Shown here in pieces: positions 25,709 to 33,838 of a DNA stretch of 64,000 nucleotides. Made by a program: the position numbers and the translations under genes. How positions within the stretch are numbered: the stretch's first letter is position 1; each line of letters starts with the position of its first letter. A model generated the notes under the pieces. It did not search any database and was not told the origin of the DNA. It worked only from the letters and a program-made list of their open reading frames with translations. The stretch is from Leisingera aquaemixtae (GTDB lineage Bacteria > Pseudomonadota > Alphaproteobacteria > Rhodobacterales > Rhodobacteraceae): the NCBI RefSeq assembly GCF_001458395.1, contig NZ_CYSR01000030.1:248001-312000 (forward strand), in the 5' to 3' direction.

Positions 25709-26634
25709 GCGGTTTTCCTTTCACGGGGGCTGAGGTGGATGCCTGCCAGCATGCAGCGCACCGACCCGCCTGCGGTTTCGATGGTGGGAATGGTCAGCGG
25801 CAGCAGCTCTGCGCTCTGCTCGATGACCGAAATCTGATCGGGGCGCAGCGCCGCCAGCGCCGTGGCGGAGAGCGCCAGAAGCCGCTTGCGGCCGGTAAGC
25901 TCCAGGGCGTTGCCCGCAAAACTGGTGATCTGGCCGGGCGTGAGGTCAATCACCCGGCGGCCGGTTTCCTCTAGCCGCGCAGCGACTTCGGCGCGGCGCG
26001 CTGGATCGACGATCATGTCCAGGCAAATCAGCGCGTATTCGGTGCCGATCCCCATCAGAACATTGGTGTGATAAACGTCGCGGCCTGCTTCATCTTTGGC
26101 TTCGAACACCATGGGTTCAAAGTTGAAATGGGTGCAGAAGCGTTCCAGCAGAACCGGATCGGCGCGGTTGGACTTCACGGTGTAGGCAATGCGGCCGATG
26201 TGGTCCAGCACCATGGCGCCGGTGCCTTCCAGCGACAGCCCGTCCTGCTCCAGACCGGAATAGTCGATAACATCCTGAACCCGGTAGTCCCGTTTCAGCA
26301 GCTCAATCACATCCCAGCGCCGCTCCTTGCGCCGGTTTTTCGCAAACATCGGATAGACTGCGACATGGCCGCCGGCATGGGTGGAGAACCAGTTATTGGG
26401 AAACACGCTGTCCGGGGTTTCGGTGCCTGTGTCGTCAAACACATGCACCGCAACGCCCGCGCCGCGCAGGGCTTCGACGGCGCCGTCGAATTCCGCCAGC
26501 GCTTGCGCCGCCGTCGCCGTGGCCGAGGTGTTTGCCAGAGTTTGAAAGGCGTTATCGCCTTTGGTTTCAGGGTTGGAGCAGAAGTGATGCGGCCGGATCA
26601 TCACCACCGCGGAGGGGGCTTGCAGGCTGCTCAC
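25705..26634 (-). CDS. ctlX: CtlX-like citrulline/arginine hydrolase (amidinotransferase fold)
   Basis: 309 residues of the guanidine-modifying pentein fold (arginine deiminase/dimethylarginase relatives). Visible active-site features are FPNNWFSTH, a His in DVYHTNVLMG, and the nucleophilic Cys294 in GGSVRCMLAG near the C-terminus. This length and the FPNNWFS signature fit the family annotated as citrulline-utilization hydrolase CtlX, which would yield ornithine. GTG start overlaps the arginase stop (GTGA). With arginase before it and ocd after it, the operon gives two routes to ornithine, from arginine and from citrulline, and then proline. Exact substrate is inferred from family and context. 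Confidence 0.82.
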   Translation of the reverse strand: MSSLQAPSAVVMIRPHHFCSNPETKGDNAFQTLANTSATATAAQALAEFDGAVEALRGAGVAVHVFDDTGTETPDSVFPNNWFSTHAGGHVAVYPMFAKNRRKERRWDVIELLKRDYRVQDVIDYSGLEQDGLSLEGTGAMVLDHIGRIAYTVKSNRADPVLLERFCTHFNFEPMVFEAKDEAGRDVYHTNVLMGIGTEYALICLDMIVDPARRAEVAARLEETGRRVIDLTPGQITSFAGNALELTGRKRLLALSATALAALRPDQISVIEQSAELLPLTIPTIETAGGSVRCMLAGIHLSPRERKTA

Positions 26635-27557
26635 TGATAGCTCCGGGTCGGGCGGTCGAACACGCGGCGTCCCAGGGCAGAGGCGCAGAGGTCCACCATC
26701 AGATGCGCCGTGCGGCCGCGCTCATCCAGGAACGGGTTCAGCTCGACCAGATCCAGCGAGGTCATCAGGCCGGAATCATGCAGAATTTCGCAGACCAGAT
26801 GCGCCTCACGCACGGTGGCGCCGCCGGGAACGGTGGTGCCGACAGCCGGGGCGACGGAGGGATCCAGAAAATCCACGTCGAGCGAGACGTGCAGCATGCC
26901 ATTGGCCTCGGCGACATGATCCAGGAACCGGTTCAGCGGTCCGGCGATGCCGTTTTCATCAATATGGCGCATGTCATGGGTGCGGATGGCGCTGTCTTCC
27001 AGCGCAAGCCGTTCCTGGGTGTCCACAGACCGCAGGCCGATCATGCAGACATTTTCCTCCGGCACCGGGTTCAGAACTTCAGGAAAGCCGTCGAACCCCC
27101 TGCGCCCAGTGAAATATCCGACCGGCGTGCCGTGCAGGTTGCCGCTGTCCGAGGTTTCCGGCGTGTGGAAGTCGGTATGCGCGTCCAGCCACAGCACAAA
27201 CAGCGGGCGGCCTGCCTTGGCGGCAAAGTTTGCGGCGCCGGCCACGGATCCGAGCGACAGCGAGTGATCGCCGCCCAGGAACACCGGCAGGCCGCATTCC
27301 AGCGCGTCCTCGGCGGCTTGGGCCAGGCGCGAGGTCCAGCCGATAGTTTCGTTGCGGGCATAGACGAGGCCGTCATTGGTGTCGGCGGGATGGGCCTCCG
27401 GCGCCAGGTTGCCAAGATCTTCGACCGTGTGCCCAAGGCTCTCCAGGGCAGCGGCAATTCCCGCGGTCCGGTAGGCGTCCGGGCCCATCAGGCAGCCGGC
27501 ACGGCGCTTGCCGCTGTCGACCGGGGCTCCAATCAGGATGCAATGTTGTGAAGTCAC
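26631..27557 (-). CDS. rocF: Arginase
   Basis: Hydrolyses L-arginine to ornithine and urea using a di-manganese centre. 308 residues. Metal-ligand motifs in order: GGDHSLSLG, LWLDAHTDFHTPE and SLDVDFLDPSVAPAVGT; the DPSVAP-AVGT form is that of true arginases rather than agmatinases. First gene of the operon, divergent from the Lrp-type regulator with 112 bases between, which probably carries the regulated promoter. Confidence 0.95.
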   Translation of the reverse strand: MTSQHCILIGAPVDSGKRRAGCLMGPDAYRTAGIAAALESLGHTVEDLGNLAPEAHPADTNDGLVYARNETIGWTSRLAQAAEDALECGLPVFLGGDHSLSLGSVAGAANFAAKAGRPLFVLWLDAHTDFHTPETSDSGNLHGTPVGYFTGRRGFDGFPEVLNPVPEENVCMIGLRSVDTQERLALEDSAIRTHDMRHIDENGIAGPLNRFLDHVAEANGMLHVSLDVDFLDPSVAPAVGTTVPGGATVREAHLVCEILHDSGLMTSLDLVELNPFLDERGRTAHLMVDLCASALGRRVFDRPTRSYQ

Positions 27558-27669
27558 GGTTTTGCTCTCTCAAAAAGTCAGCTTTCCTTCTATAGACTTC
27601 CGAAATGCGATGGAAACCAGCTAGCATTTTGCTCATAATGGGTGCTGATTGTTCGATTTGAGGTGGGAT

Positions 27670-28095
27670 ATGGACAAAACGGATGAGCGTCTGATCTCTG
27701 CGTTGCGCCACAATGCGCGGGCGTCGCTGTCAGATCTGGCGTTGGAATTGAACCTGTCGCGGACAACGGTGCGGGCCAGGATCGAGCGGCTGCAGGCCCG
27801 CGGCGACATTCTGGGGTTCACGGTGGTGCTGAAGGAGGATGTGCTGCGCGATCCGGTGCGCGGTCTGATGATGATCGGGATCGAGGGCCGCGGCACCAGC
27901 CGGATCACCCGGCAGTTGCAGGGGCTGCCGGAAGTGCGGGCGATTCACACGACCAATGGCCGCTGGGATCTGATTGTGGAACTCGGCACTGAAACCCTGG
28001 AAACGCTGGATGCAGCGCTGGCCAAGATCCGCACCTTCGAAGGGGTGGTGAGCAGTGAAACCAATCTCCTGCTGGCCACCAAAAAGGACACCTGA
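27670..28095 (+). CDS. Lrp/AsnC-family regulator
   Basis: 141 residues from ATG 27670, preceded by GAGGTGGGAT. N-terminal helix-turn-helix (DERLISALRHNARASLSDLA, LSRTTVRARIERLQARGDI) and a C-terminal RAM ligand-binding domain (IRTTNG-type segment IHTTNGRWDLIVEL). Divergently paired with the arginase operon; in proteobacteria such regulators sense arginine, ornithine or proline and switch on the adjacent catabolic genes. Target is inferred from position. Confidence 0.92.
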   Translation: MDKTDERLISALRHNARASLSDLALELNLSRTTVRARIERLQARGDILGFTVVLKEDVLRDPVRGLMMIGIEGRGTSRITRQLQGLPEVRAIHTTNGRWDLIVELGTETLETLDAALAKIRTFEGVVSSETNLLLATKKDT

Positions 28096-28155
28096 TCCCA
28101 AAAGACCGCCAAAAGTGTCAAAGGGTTAGCGGCCGGATCTCAGCTTGCCAGCCCG

Positions 28156-28623
28156 TTAACCCTGCTTGCGGGCATGGTTGGCGGCAGCAATCCAGACCAG
28201 CGCCAGGCCAAGGGAAGCGATTGCGTTCCAGTTGGCCATGGAAAGGGAAAACAGCTCCCACGGCACCTCGTCGCAGCGCACCAGCGGCGCGGCCATGATC
28301 TGCTCCATCAGCTGATCGTGCGACAGACCGCCGACCGGTCCGGACGTGCAGGTGGAGGGGCCTTCCCACCAGCCGCGCTCAACACCGGTATGATACGCCC
28401 CAACCCCGGCAGTGGACAGCGCCGCAAGCGCCCCAAGATACGGTAGCACCGCACCGGGAATGATCAGCGCCAGAACGCCGATCCCGACCGCCGCCGCATG
28501 CGGGTAGCGCTGCCAGTAGCACAGTTTGCAAGGGGGCATGTCACCAATGTACTGAAACCCCAGCGCCCCGAGCAGCAGCGCGGCAGAACCCAGGGCGGCG
28601 ATAACGATCAATAAACGGTGCAT
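28156..28623 (-). CDS. dsbB: Disulfide bond formation protein B
   Basis: Inner-membrane quinone-linked oxidase that re-oxidises DsbA. 155 residues with four membrane helices. Both cysteine pairs are present: C32-x-x-C35 in PPCKLCYWQR and C92/C117 in the second periplasmic loop (STCTSG and LVRCDEVPW). No dsbA is in the window. It starts three bases after the stop of the YqaA-family gene, so the two are an operon. Confidence 0.93.
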   Translation of the reverse strand: MHRLLIVIAALGSAALLLGALGFQYIGDMPPCKLCYWQRYPHAAAVGIGVLALIIPGAVLPYLGALAALSTAGVGAYHTGVERGWWEGPSTCTSGPVGGLSHDQLMEQIMAAPLVRCDEVPWELFSLSMANWNAIASLGLALVWIAAANHARKQG

Positions 28624-28625
28624 GA

Positions 28626-29204
28626 TCAGATGAACCTCACCATCAGGAAGCCGCCGAACAGGACCACCATAAAAGCCGAGAAGACCAGCCCCAGGCGGCG
28701 TTCAATGAAGTTGCGGACCGGAGCCCCGAACTGCCACAGCAGACCCGCGACAATGAAAAAACGCAATGCGCGCGCAAGGATAGAGGTGGCAATGAAAGTG
28801 CCGAGCGGCATACCCGTCCAACCCGACATGATGGTTATCACCTTGTAGGGGAACGGCGTGATCCCGGCGCCCAGAACCGCCCAGAATCCGAAGTCGTTGA
28901 ACCGGGCGTTGAACTCCGCCATGGAATCGCCCTTGCCCATCGCCTCCAACACAGGCTGGCCGATGCTGTCGTAAAAGAAGGCGCCGATGGCATAGCCAAG
29001 CATACCGCCCGCGACAGAGGCCGCCAAAGCCACCAGAGCAACCAGCCAGGCCCGCGACGGGCGGGCCAGGATCATCGGGATCATCAGAACGTCCGGGGGA
29101 ATCGGAAACACCGAGCTTTCGACAAAAGCCACGGCGGCCAGACACCAGAGCGCCTTGGGGTGATCGGCCAAGGCCATTGTCCGGTCATATAGCGGTTTCA
29201 GCAT
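28626..29204 (-). CDS. YqaA/DedA (SNARE-associated) family membrane protein
   Basis: 192 residues from ATG 29204; the longer frame adds 15 non-homologous residues. About five hydrophobic segments, with the DedA-type core FVESSVFPIPPDVLMIPMIL and GAGITPFPYKVITIMSG containing the re-entrant loop and conserved Gly/Arg. Members flip or move lipids (DedA proteins are linked to undecaprenyl phosphate and phospholipid handling). The YqaA branch is uncharacterised. Precedes dsbB by two bases. Confidence 0.88.
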   Translation of the reverse strand: MLKPLYDRTMALADHPKALWCLAAVAFVESSVFPIPPDVLMIPMILARPSRAWLVALVALAASVAGGMLGYAIGAFFYDSIGQPVLEAMGKGDSMAEFNARFNDFGFWAVLGAGITPFPYKVITIMSGWTGMPLGTFIATSILARALRFFIVAGLLWQFGAPVRNFIERRLGLVFSAFMVVLFGGFLMVRFI

Positions 29205-29368
29205 GCTGCGCCCTGCGTCCTCAACGGCGTTTGCCAAGGGAGGTGGCACGTGCGCCGGCCTCCGTCAACCTTTGCTGCGGATGATTTTGCAACGGGGTGC
29301 GTTTTCGGCGCAGAGGGGCCGATTTGCCTCTGGACCTTGGCGGCAGCCTTGGCTAGGAACAGGGCGTG

Positions 29369-29454
29369 GCCCAAGTGGCGGAATGGTAGACGCAGGGGAT
29401 TCAAAATCCCCCGATGGCAACATCGTGAGAGTTCGAGTCTCTCCTTGGGCACCA
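29369..29454 (+). tRNA. tRNA-Leu (anticodon CAA)
   Basis: Acceptor stem GCCCAAG (29369-29375) pairs with CTTGGGC (29444-29450), then A and an encoded CCA. The anticodon arm GGGGA-TTCAAAA-TCCCC gives CAA, decoding UUG. A long variable arm (CGATGGCAACATCG) and T loop GTTCGAGTC fit class II tRNA-Leu. Confidence 0.97.
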
Positions 29455-29569
29455 CAGATTTCCGCGAAATATCAAACAGATACCCAAGATCCTTAAGCCT
29501 GACAGGCTGATGCGGCAAGACCAGCCTGCCGCGGGCGGTTTCCCCGGCTGCACTTTAAAACCTCCAAAA

Positions 29570-30253
29570 TCAGCGGCTGTCCTTCAGGCCGTAATCCGCA
29601 AAGGCTGCGATCACCTCCGCCATCTCATCCTCGCTCAGGATATGCGGTTTTCCCAAGGTGAGACTGGCCGCGTAAGCCTTTGCCAGTGTTTCAAGCTCCA
29701 CCATCCGCCAGAGGGCACGGGGAAGGCTTTCTCCCGTGGTAACCGCGCCATGGTTGGCCATCAGGCAGGCACTGCGGGTCTGCAAAGCGCGGGTGATATT
29801 TTCCGACAGCTGGCGGCTGCCGAACAGGGCGTAGTCCGCCACCGGAACGTCGCTGCCGCCAAAGGCCGCCACCATATAGTGGCAGGCGGGGATCGCCTGG
29901 CGGTTCATCGCCAGCGCGCTGCAATAGACCGGGTGAGCATGAACGACAGCGTTAACGGCGGGTTTGGCCTGCAGGATCGCCAGGTGAAACGGCCACTCCG
30001 TAGAGGGTTTCAGCTGGCCCGCCGGAGCGGCGCTGCCGTCGAGGGGCATCTTCACCAGCATCTCTGGCGCCATCTGGTCATACGGCACGCCGGAGGGGGT
30101 GATCAGCATGTGATCCCCCGCACGGACGGATATATTGCCGGATGTGCCCTGGTTGATGCCAGCGGCATTCATCTCCAGGCAGGCACCGATCACCGCCTGC
30201 CGCAAAGAGGTGCTGTCCTGATAGGGAGGTTTCACCTGAGACGCCCCGGTCAT
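29570..30253 (-). CDS. Class II aldolase, likely 5-methylthioribulose-1-phosphate aldolase
   Basis: 227-residue zinc-dependent aldolase of the FucA/AraD fold. The sequence [11 protein letters not shown] and [12 protein letters not shown] is like L-fuculose-1-phosphate aldolase; zinc ligands are in [13 protein letters not shown] and MANHGAVT. Its ATG region overlaps the stop of mtnA by four bases, so it should act on the MtnA product, 5-methylthioribulose 1-phosphate. In the known DHAP shunt an Ald2-type aldolase splits this into dihydroxyacetone phosphate and 2-methylthioacetaldehyde; MtnB dehydratases share the fold but usually have a different motif. I favour the aldolase, with MtnB as the alternative. 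Confidence 0.78.
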   Translation of the reverse strand: MTGASQVKPPYQDSTSLRQAVIGACLEMNAAGINQGTSGNISVRAGDHMLITPSGVPYDQMAPEMLVKMPLDGSAAPAGQLKPSTEWPFHLAILQAKPAVNAVVHAHPVYCSALAMNRQAIPACHYMVAAFGGSDVPVADYALFGSRQLSENITRALQTRSACLMANHGAVTTGESLPRALWRMVELETLAKAYAASLTLGKPHILSEDEMAEVIAAFADYGLKDSR

Positions 30254-31356
30254 GCGGACTTGGCGGCGGCCATATCCGGGAACAGGCCGGCCAGGCCGTC
30301 TTCGCTGGCGTCGCAGATGCCGCGTTCAGTGATCAGGCCTGTCACCAGCCGGTTGGGCGTCACGTCAAAGGCCGGGTTGCCGCCAGGCGTGCCATCGGGC
30401 GTGACCTGAACCACATCGATGCTGCCGCTCTCCGTCTTGCCCTGGACGTGGGTTATCTCGCGCGCGCTGCGTTCTTCGATCGGGATTTCTGCGACGCCGT
30501 CGGAGACGGTCCAGTCAATCGTCGGCGAGGGCAGGGCGACATAGAAGGGCACGCCGTTGTCCTTGGCCGCCAGCGCCTTGAGGTAGGTTCCGATCTTGTT
30601 GCAGACGTCGCCGCGGCGGGTGGTGCGGTCGGTGCCGGTGATCACCAAGTCGACCTGGCCGTGCTGCATCAGATGGCCGCCGGCGTTGTCGGTGATATAG
30701 CTGTGGCTGATCCCGTGGCTGCCCAGCTCCCACGAGGTCAGTGCGCCCTGATTGCGCGGGCGGGTCTCATCGACCCAGACGTGGATCGGAATGCCGGCGT
30801 CATGGGCCTGGTACATCGGGCTGGTGGCGGTGCCCCAGTCGACGGTCGCAATCCAGCCGGCGTTGCAATGGGTCAGCAGACGAACCGGCTCGCCCTCCGG
30901 CTTGCCGGCAGCGATTTGTTTGATCAGCTCCAGGCCATGCGCGCCGATGCTGCGGTTGATTTCCACATCTTCATCCGCGATCTCGTGGGCCAGCGCCAGG
31001 GCCGCCGCGGCCCGCTCGCCTTCGGCCAGCGGGCGCAGGTGGTTGCGGCAGCGGTCCAGCGCCCAGCGCAGGTTGATGGCGGTGGGGCGGGTTGCGTTCA
31101 GAAAGCTCCAGGCCTGATCCATCCCGGCGTCCGAGGGGTTCAGCCGCATCGCCAGCGCCATCCCGTATGCGGCGGTGGCGCCAATGAGCGGCGCGCCGCG
31201 CACCCGCATTTCGACAATCGCGTCGGCAAACTCCTGCAGGGTGCTGACCTGCTGGACGCGGAAATCATGCGGCAGCCAGCGCTGATCAATGATCTGCAGC
31301 GCGTCCTTGTCATGATCCCACCACAGGGACCGGTAATGTGTACCGTCAACTTTCAT
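30250..31356 (-). CDS. mtnA: S-methyl-5-thioribose-1-phosphate isomerase
   Basis: Isomerises 5-methylthioribose 1-phosphate to the ribulose form in methylthioadenosine salvage. 368 residues of the eIF2B-like family; diagnostic blocks are [35 protein letters not shown], with the catalytic Cys, and [12 protein letters not shown] followed by [18 protein letters not shown] with the catalytic Asp. Ribosome-binding site GGGAGA seven bases before ATG. Forms a two-gene operon with the class II aldolase. No mtnK, mtnC or mtnD is present; a phosphorylase elsewhere presumably supplies the substrate. Confidence 0.93.
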   Translation of the reverse strand: MKVDGTHYRSLWWDHDKDALQIIDQRWLPHDFRVQQVSTLQEFADAIVEMRVRGAPLIGATAAYGMALAMRLNPSDAGMDQAWSFLNATRPTAINLRWALDRCRNHLRPLAEGERAAAALALAHEIADEDVEINRSIGAHGLELIKQIAAGKPEGEPVRLLTHCNAGWIATVDWGTATSPMYQAHDAGIPIHVWVDETRPRNQGALTSWELGSHGISHSYITDNAGGHLMQHGQVDLVITGTDRTTRRGDVCNKIGTYLKALAAKDNGVPFYVALPSPTIDWTVSDGVAEIPIEERSAREITHVQGKTESGSIDVVQVTPDGTPGGNPAFDVTPNRLVTGLITERGICDASEDGLAGLFPDMAAAKSA

Positions 31357-31491
31357 CTGGCTGTCTCCCTAGTCCGGTCGCGATGGGCGCGGCGCCGGAA
31401 TCGATCCGGTTTCCGGCTCCGGCCTAGCGCCGCCTGTGGGGTTAGACAACCACCAACACCAGCAGAATTCAATGAACCCGCAGCCGCCGGA

Positions 31492-32337
31492 TCAGAGCGA
31501 GTTGGCCGAGAAGGTGTCGCAGGTGCTGATGTCCCCGGTCTCATACCCGCGCGCAAACCAGGCCTGCCGCTGGGCGCTGGTGCCGTGCGAGAAGGTGTGC
31601 GGCTGCGGCACCTGGCCCGCGTTGCGCTGCAGCGTGTCGTCACCGATCTGTTTGGCAGCATTCATCGCTTCGCTGATGTCTCCCGGCTCCAGCGTGCCCA
31701 GCTGATCCCGGGCATAGCGGGCCCAGATGCCGGAGAAGCAATCGGCCTGCAGTTCGGTGCGCACAGAAATTGCGTTGGACTCGACCTCGCTGACCTGGGC
31801 GCGGATGCGCTGGGTTTGACCCAGGATGCCAAGTTCATTCTGAACATGATGGGCAACCTCATGCGCCACCACATAGGCGGCTGCGAAATCGCCGCTGGCG
31901 CCCAGCCGCTGGCTGAGCGTGGTGAAAAAGGCGGTGTCGAGATAGACCTTCTCATCGAGCGGGCAATAGAACGGGCCGGTTGCGCCAGAGGCCCCGCCGC
32001 AGGGTGATTGCGTCACGCCCTTGTAAAGCACCAGAACCGCAGGGTCATAGGCCCGTCCCAGCTGCTGGTCGAAAATCGTGGTCCAGACGTCTTCGGTATC
32101 GGCCAGGGCGACGCTGACGAATTCGGCTGCGGCCTGGTCGGCCTCGGTGACCGGCGCAGATTGGCTGCTTTGCGGTGCGGTGCCTTGCAGCAGCGGCGTC
32201 AGGTCCACCCCCAGGAAGGCGCCGACGACGATAATCAATATTGCCCCCGCGCCGCCGATCCCGGCGGTTCTGCCGGTGAAACCCCGGCCCCTCCGGTCTT
32301 CAATGTTGCTGCTTCCGCGGCGACCTCTCCAACGCAT
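31492..32337 (-). CDS. Neutral zinc metallopeptidase (YpfJ family)
   Basis: 281 residues from ATG 32337, which has a strong GGAGG site; the longer open frame upstream is not needed. A basic N-terminus, one membrane segment (GIGGAGAILIIVVGAFLGV) and a periplasmic domain with the zinc motif HEVAHH, followed by the family blocks LGILGQTQRIR, ELQADCFSGIWA and FSHGTSAQRQAWF. Predicted membrane-anchored peptidase; substrate unknown. Single gene, divergent from the RND efflux genes. Confidence 0.9.
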   Translation of the reverse strand: MRWRGRRGSSNIEDRRGRGFTGRTAGIGGAGAILIIVVGAFLGVDLTPLLQGTAPQSSQSAPVTEADQAAAEFVSVALADTEDVWTTIFDQQLGRAYDPAVLVLYKGVTQSPCGGASGATGPFYCPLDEKVYLDTAFFTTLSQRLGASGDFAAAYVVAHEVAHHVQNELGILGQTQRIRAQVSEVESNAISVRTELQADCFSGIWARYARDQLGTLEPGDISEAMNAAKQIGDDTLQRNAGQVPQPHTFSHGTSAQRQAWFARGYETGDISTCDTFSANSL

Positions 32338-32686
32338 GGTATCCTCCTGGCATCCTGGCCTGCCGGCATCTGCGGGATCAGATAGCGGCGCGGCGGCAGC
32401 TATCAATGCATGCCCGCCCGGCGGCCTGTCCGCAGGGCTCCCGTGGTGATAACCCCTGGCCGCTGCCTGCGGTTCCCGCCTTGCAGTGATTAAACCGCGC
32501 GCTGGGGGAATAACGGGGCAGTTGCCCGGCCCCTGCAGCAAGAGAAACGCGTAAGACGCACAACGGCTCTTGCGGTTAAGGTTAGCAAATTATTGAATGG
32601 AGGAAATTTCGTTACCGCAAAGGCGGCTGTCACAGCCGTTGCTGCAATTATTCCCAATTTACTTCCAATACTCGAAAGGGCACAGC
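32338..32686. promoter_or_regulatory. Divergent region before the RND efflux genes
   Basis: 349 bases between the peptidase and the efflux adaptor. It holds a perfect 15-bp palindrome, CGGCTGT-C-ACAGCCG (32624-32638), and widely spaced arms TTGCGGT (32570-32576) and ACCGCAA (32614-32620). These look like repressor sites for the efflux operon, but no TetR- or MarR-type gene is adjacent. No further gene is apparent. Confidence 0.45.
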
Positions 32687-33835
32687 ATGGCACGATTTTG
32701 GACTGCAGGCCTGTCTGGTGGAACCAGTCTTGCGATGGTTGCAGCGGCAGGGCTGATGTTTGCAGGGCCTGCACCCGCCCAGCAAGGCGCGGCGCCGAAG
32801 GTGTCCGTTGCGCAGGCTGTCGTCAAACAGATCAAGGACACCGCAACATTCATCGGCCGGGGCGAGGCGATTGACAAGGCCGACATCATGGCCCGTGTCA
32901 GCGGCTACCTGGAAGAGGTGATGGTGGAAGACGGCGCCGAGGTGGAGCGGGGCGATGTGCTGTTCCGTATAGAGCGCAGCGCCTATGAGGCGGTCCTGGA
33001 AAGCCGCAGCGCGGAACTGGCGCAGGCGGAGGCCAACTTGGAACTGGCTTCTCTGGATCTGGCCCGCAAACAGGAACTGTTCGAACGCGGCTCTGTGCCG
33101 GAGGCGGACCGCGACACCGCGCGCGCTAATGAGCTGGTGGCCGAGGCCCAGGTGCGGGCCGCCAAGGCCGCGATCCGGCAGGCGGAACTGGACCTGAGCT
33201 ACACGGAAGTCAGCGCGCCGTTCTCAGGCCGCCTCGGCCGGGTCCAGGTCAGCATCGGCGATGTCGTGAGCCCCGGCGGCTCACCCCTGGTCAACATCGT
33301 GCGGGAAGCGCCGGTTTACGTCTCCTTCTCACTGAACGAGAAGCAGTTTGTCGAGATCCTGCAGGAGCTTGAAGCCAACGGCCGCGACCGGGCTGATACC
33401 GAAACTGCCCCAGAAGTGTTCGTTGTGCTTCCCAATGGCGAAGAGCTGGAGGAAAAGGGCCGGATCGCCTTTGCCGGCAACCGGGTCGACCCCGACACCG
33501 GCGCCGTCACCGTGCGGGCGAAATTCGAAAATGATAACCGGCTGATCCTGGACGGCGCCTTCCTGACCGTTGGCTTGCAGTCGCAAGAGGCGGTAGACCG
33601 GATCATTATCAGCCAGGCCGCAATCCAGCGCGATCAGCAAGGCCCGTTTGTGCTGGTTGTCGATGGCCAGAATCAGGTGCAGCAGCGCTATATCGCGACC
33701 GGGGATGTGCAGGGCACCGGCATTGTTGTGCTGGACGGGCTGACGCAGGGCGAAACCGTTGTGGTCCAGGGCCTGCAAAAGATCCGCCCCGGCGTCGAGG
33801 TGGAACCCGTCCCGGCGGCGCAGGCTGGAGAGTAA
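32687..33835 (+). CDS. RND efflux periplasmic adaptor (membrane fusion protein)
   Basis: 382-residue AcrA/MexE-like adaptor bridging the pump to an outer-membrane channel. Start at ATG 32687 (AAAGGG site) gives a signal peptide ending near APAQ; no lipobox cysteine. Domains in order: beta-strand and lipoyl halves (GRGEAIDKADIMARVSG, APFSGRLGRVQVSIGD) around an alpha-hairpin (about residues 90-160), then beta-barrel and membrane-proximal domains. Four bases separate it from the pump gene. No TolC gene in the window. Confidence 0.93.
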   Translation: MARFWTAGLSGGTSLAMVAAAGLMFAGPAPAQQGAAPKVSVAQAVVKQIKDTATFIGRGEAIDKADIMARVSGYLEEVMVEDGAEVERGDVLFRIERSAYEAVLESRSAELAQAEANLELASLDLARKQELFERGSVPEADRDTARANELVAEAQVRAAKAAIRQAELDLSYTEVSAPFSGRLGRVQVSIGDVVSPGGSPLVNIVREAPVYVSFSLNEKQFVEILQELEANGRDRADTETAPEVFVVLPNGEELEEKGRIAFAGNRVDPDTGAVTVRAKFENDNRLILDGAFLTVGLQSQEAVDRIIISQAAIQRDQQGPFVLVVDGQNQVQQRYIATGDVQGTGIVVLDGLTQGETVVVQGLQKIRPGVEVEPVPAAQAGE

Positions 33836-33838
33836 GCG

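Noticed and set aside
29369-29454. tRNA-Leu as an integration site of a genomic island
   Set aside because: Neighbouring genes are ordinary chromosomal ones with normal composition, there is no integrase, and I saw no repeated 3' end of the tRNA.
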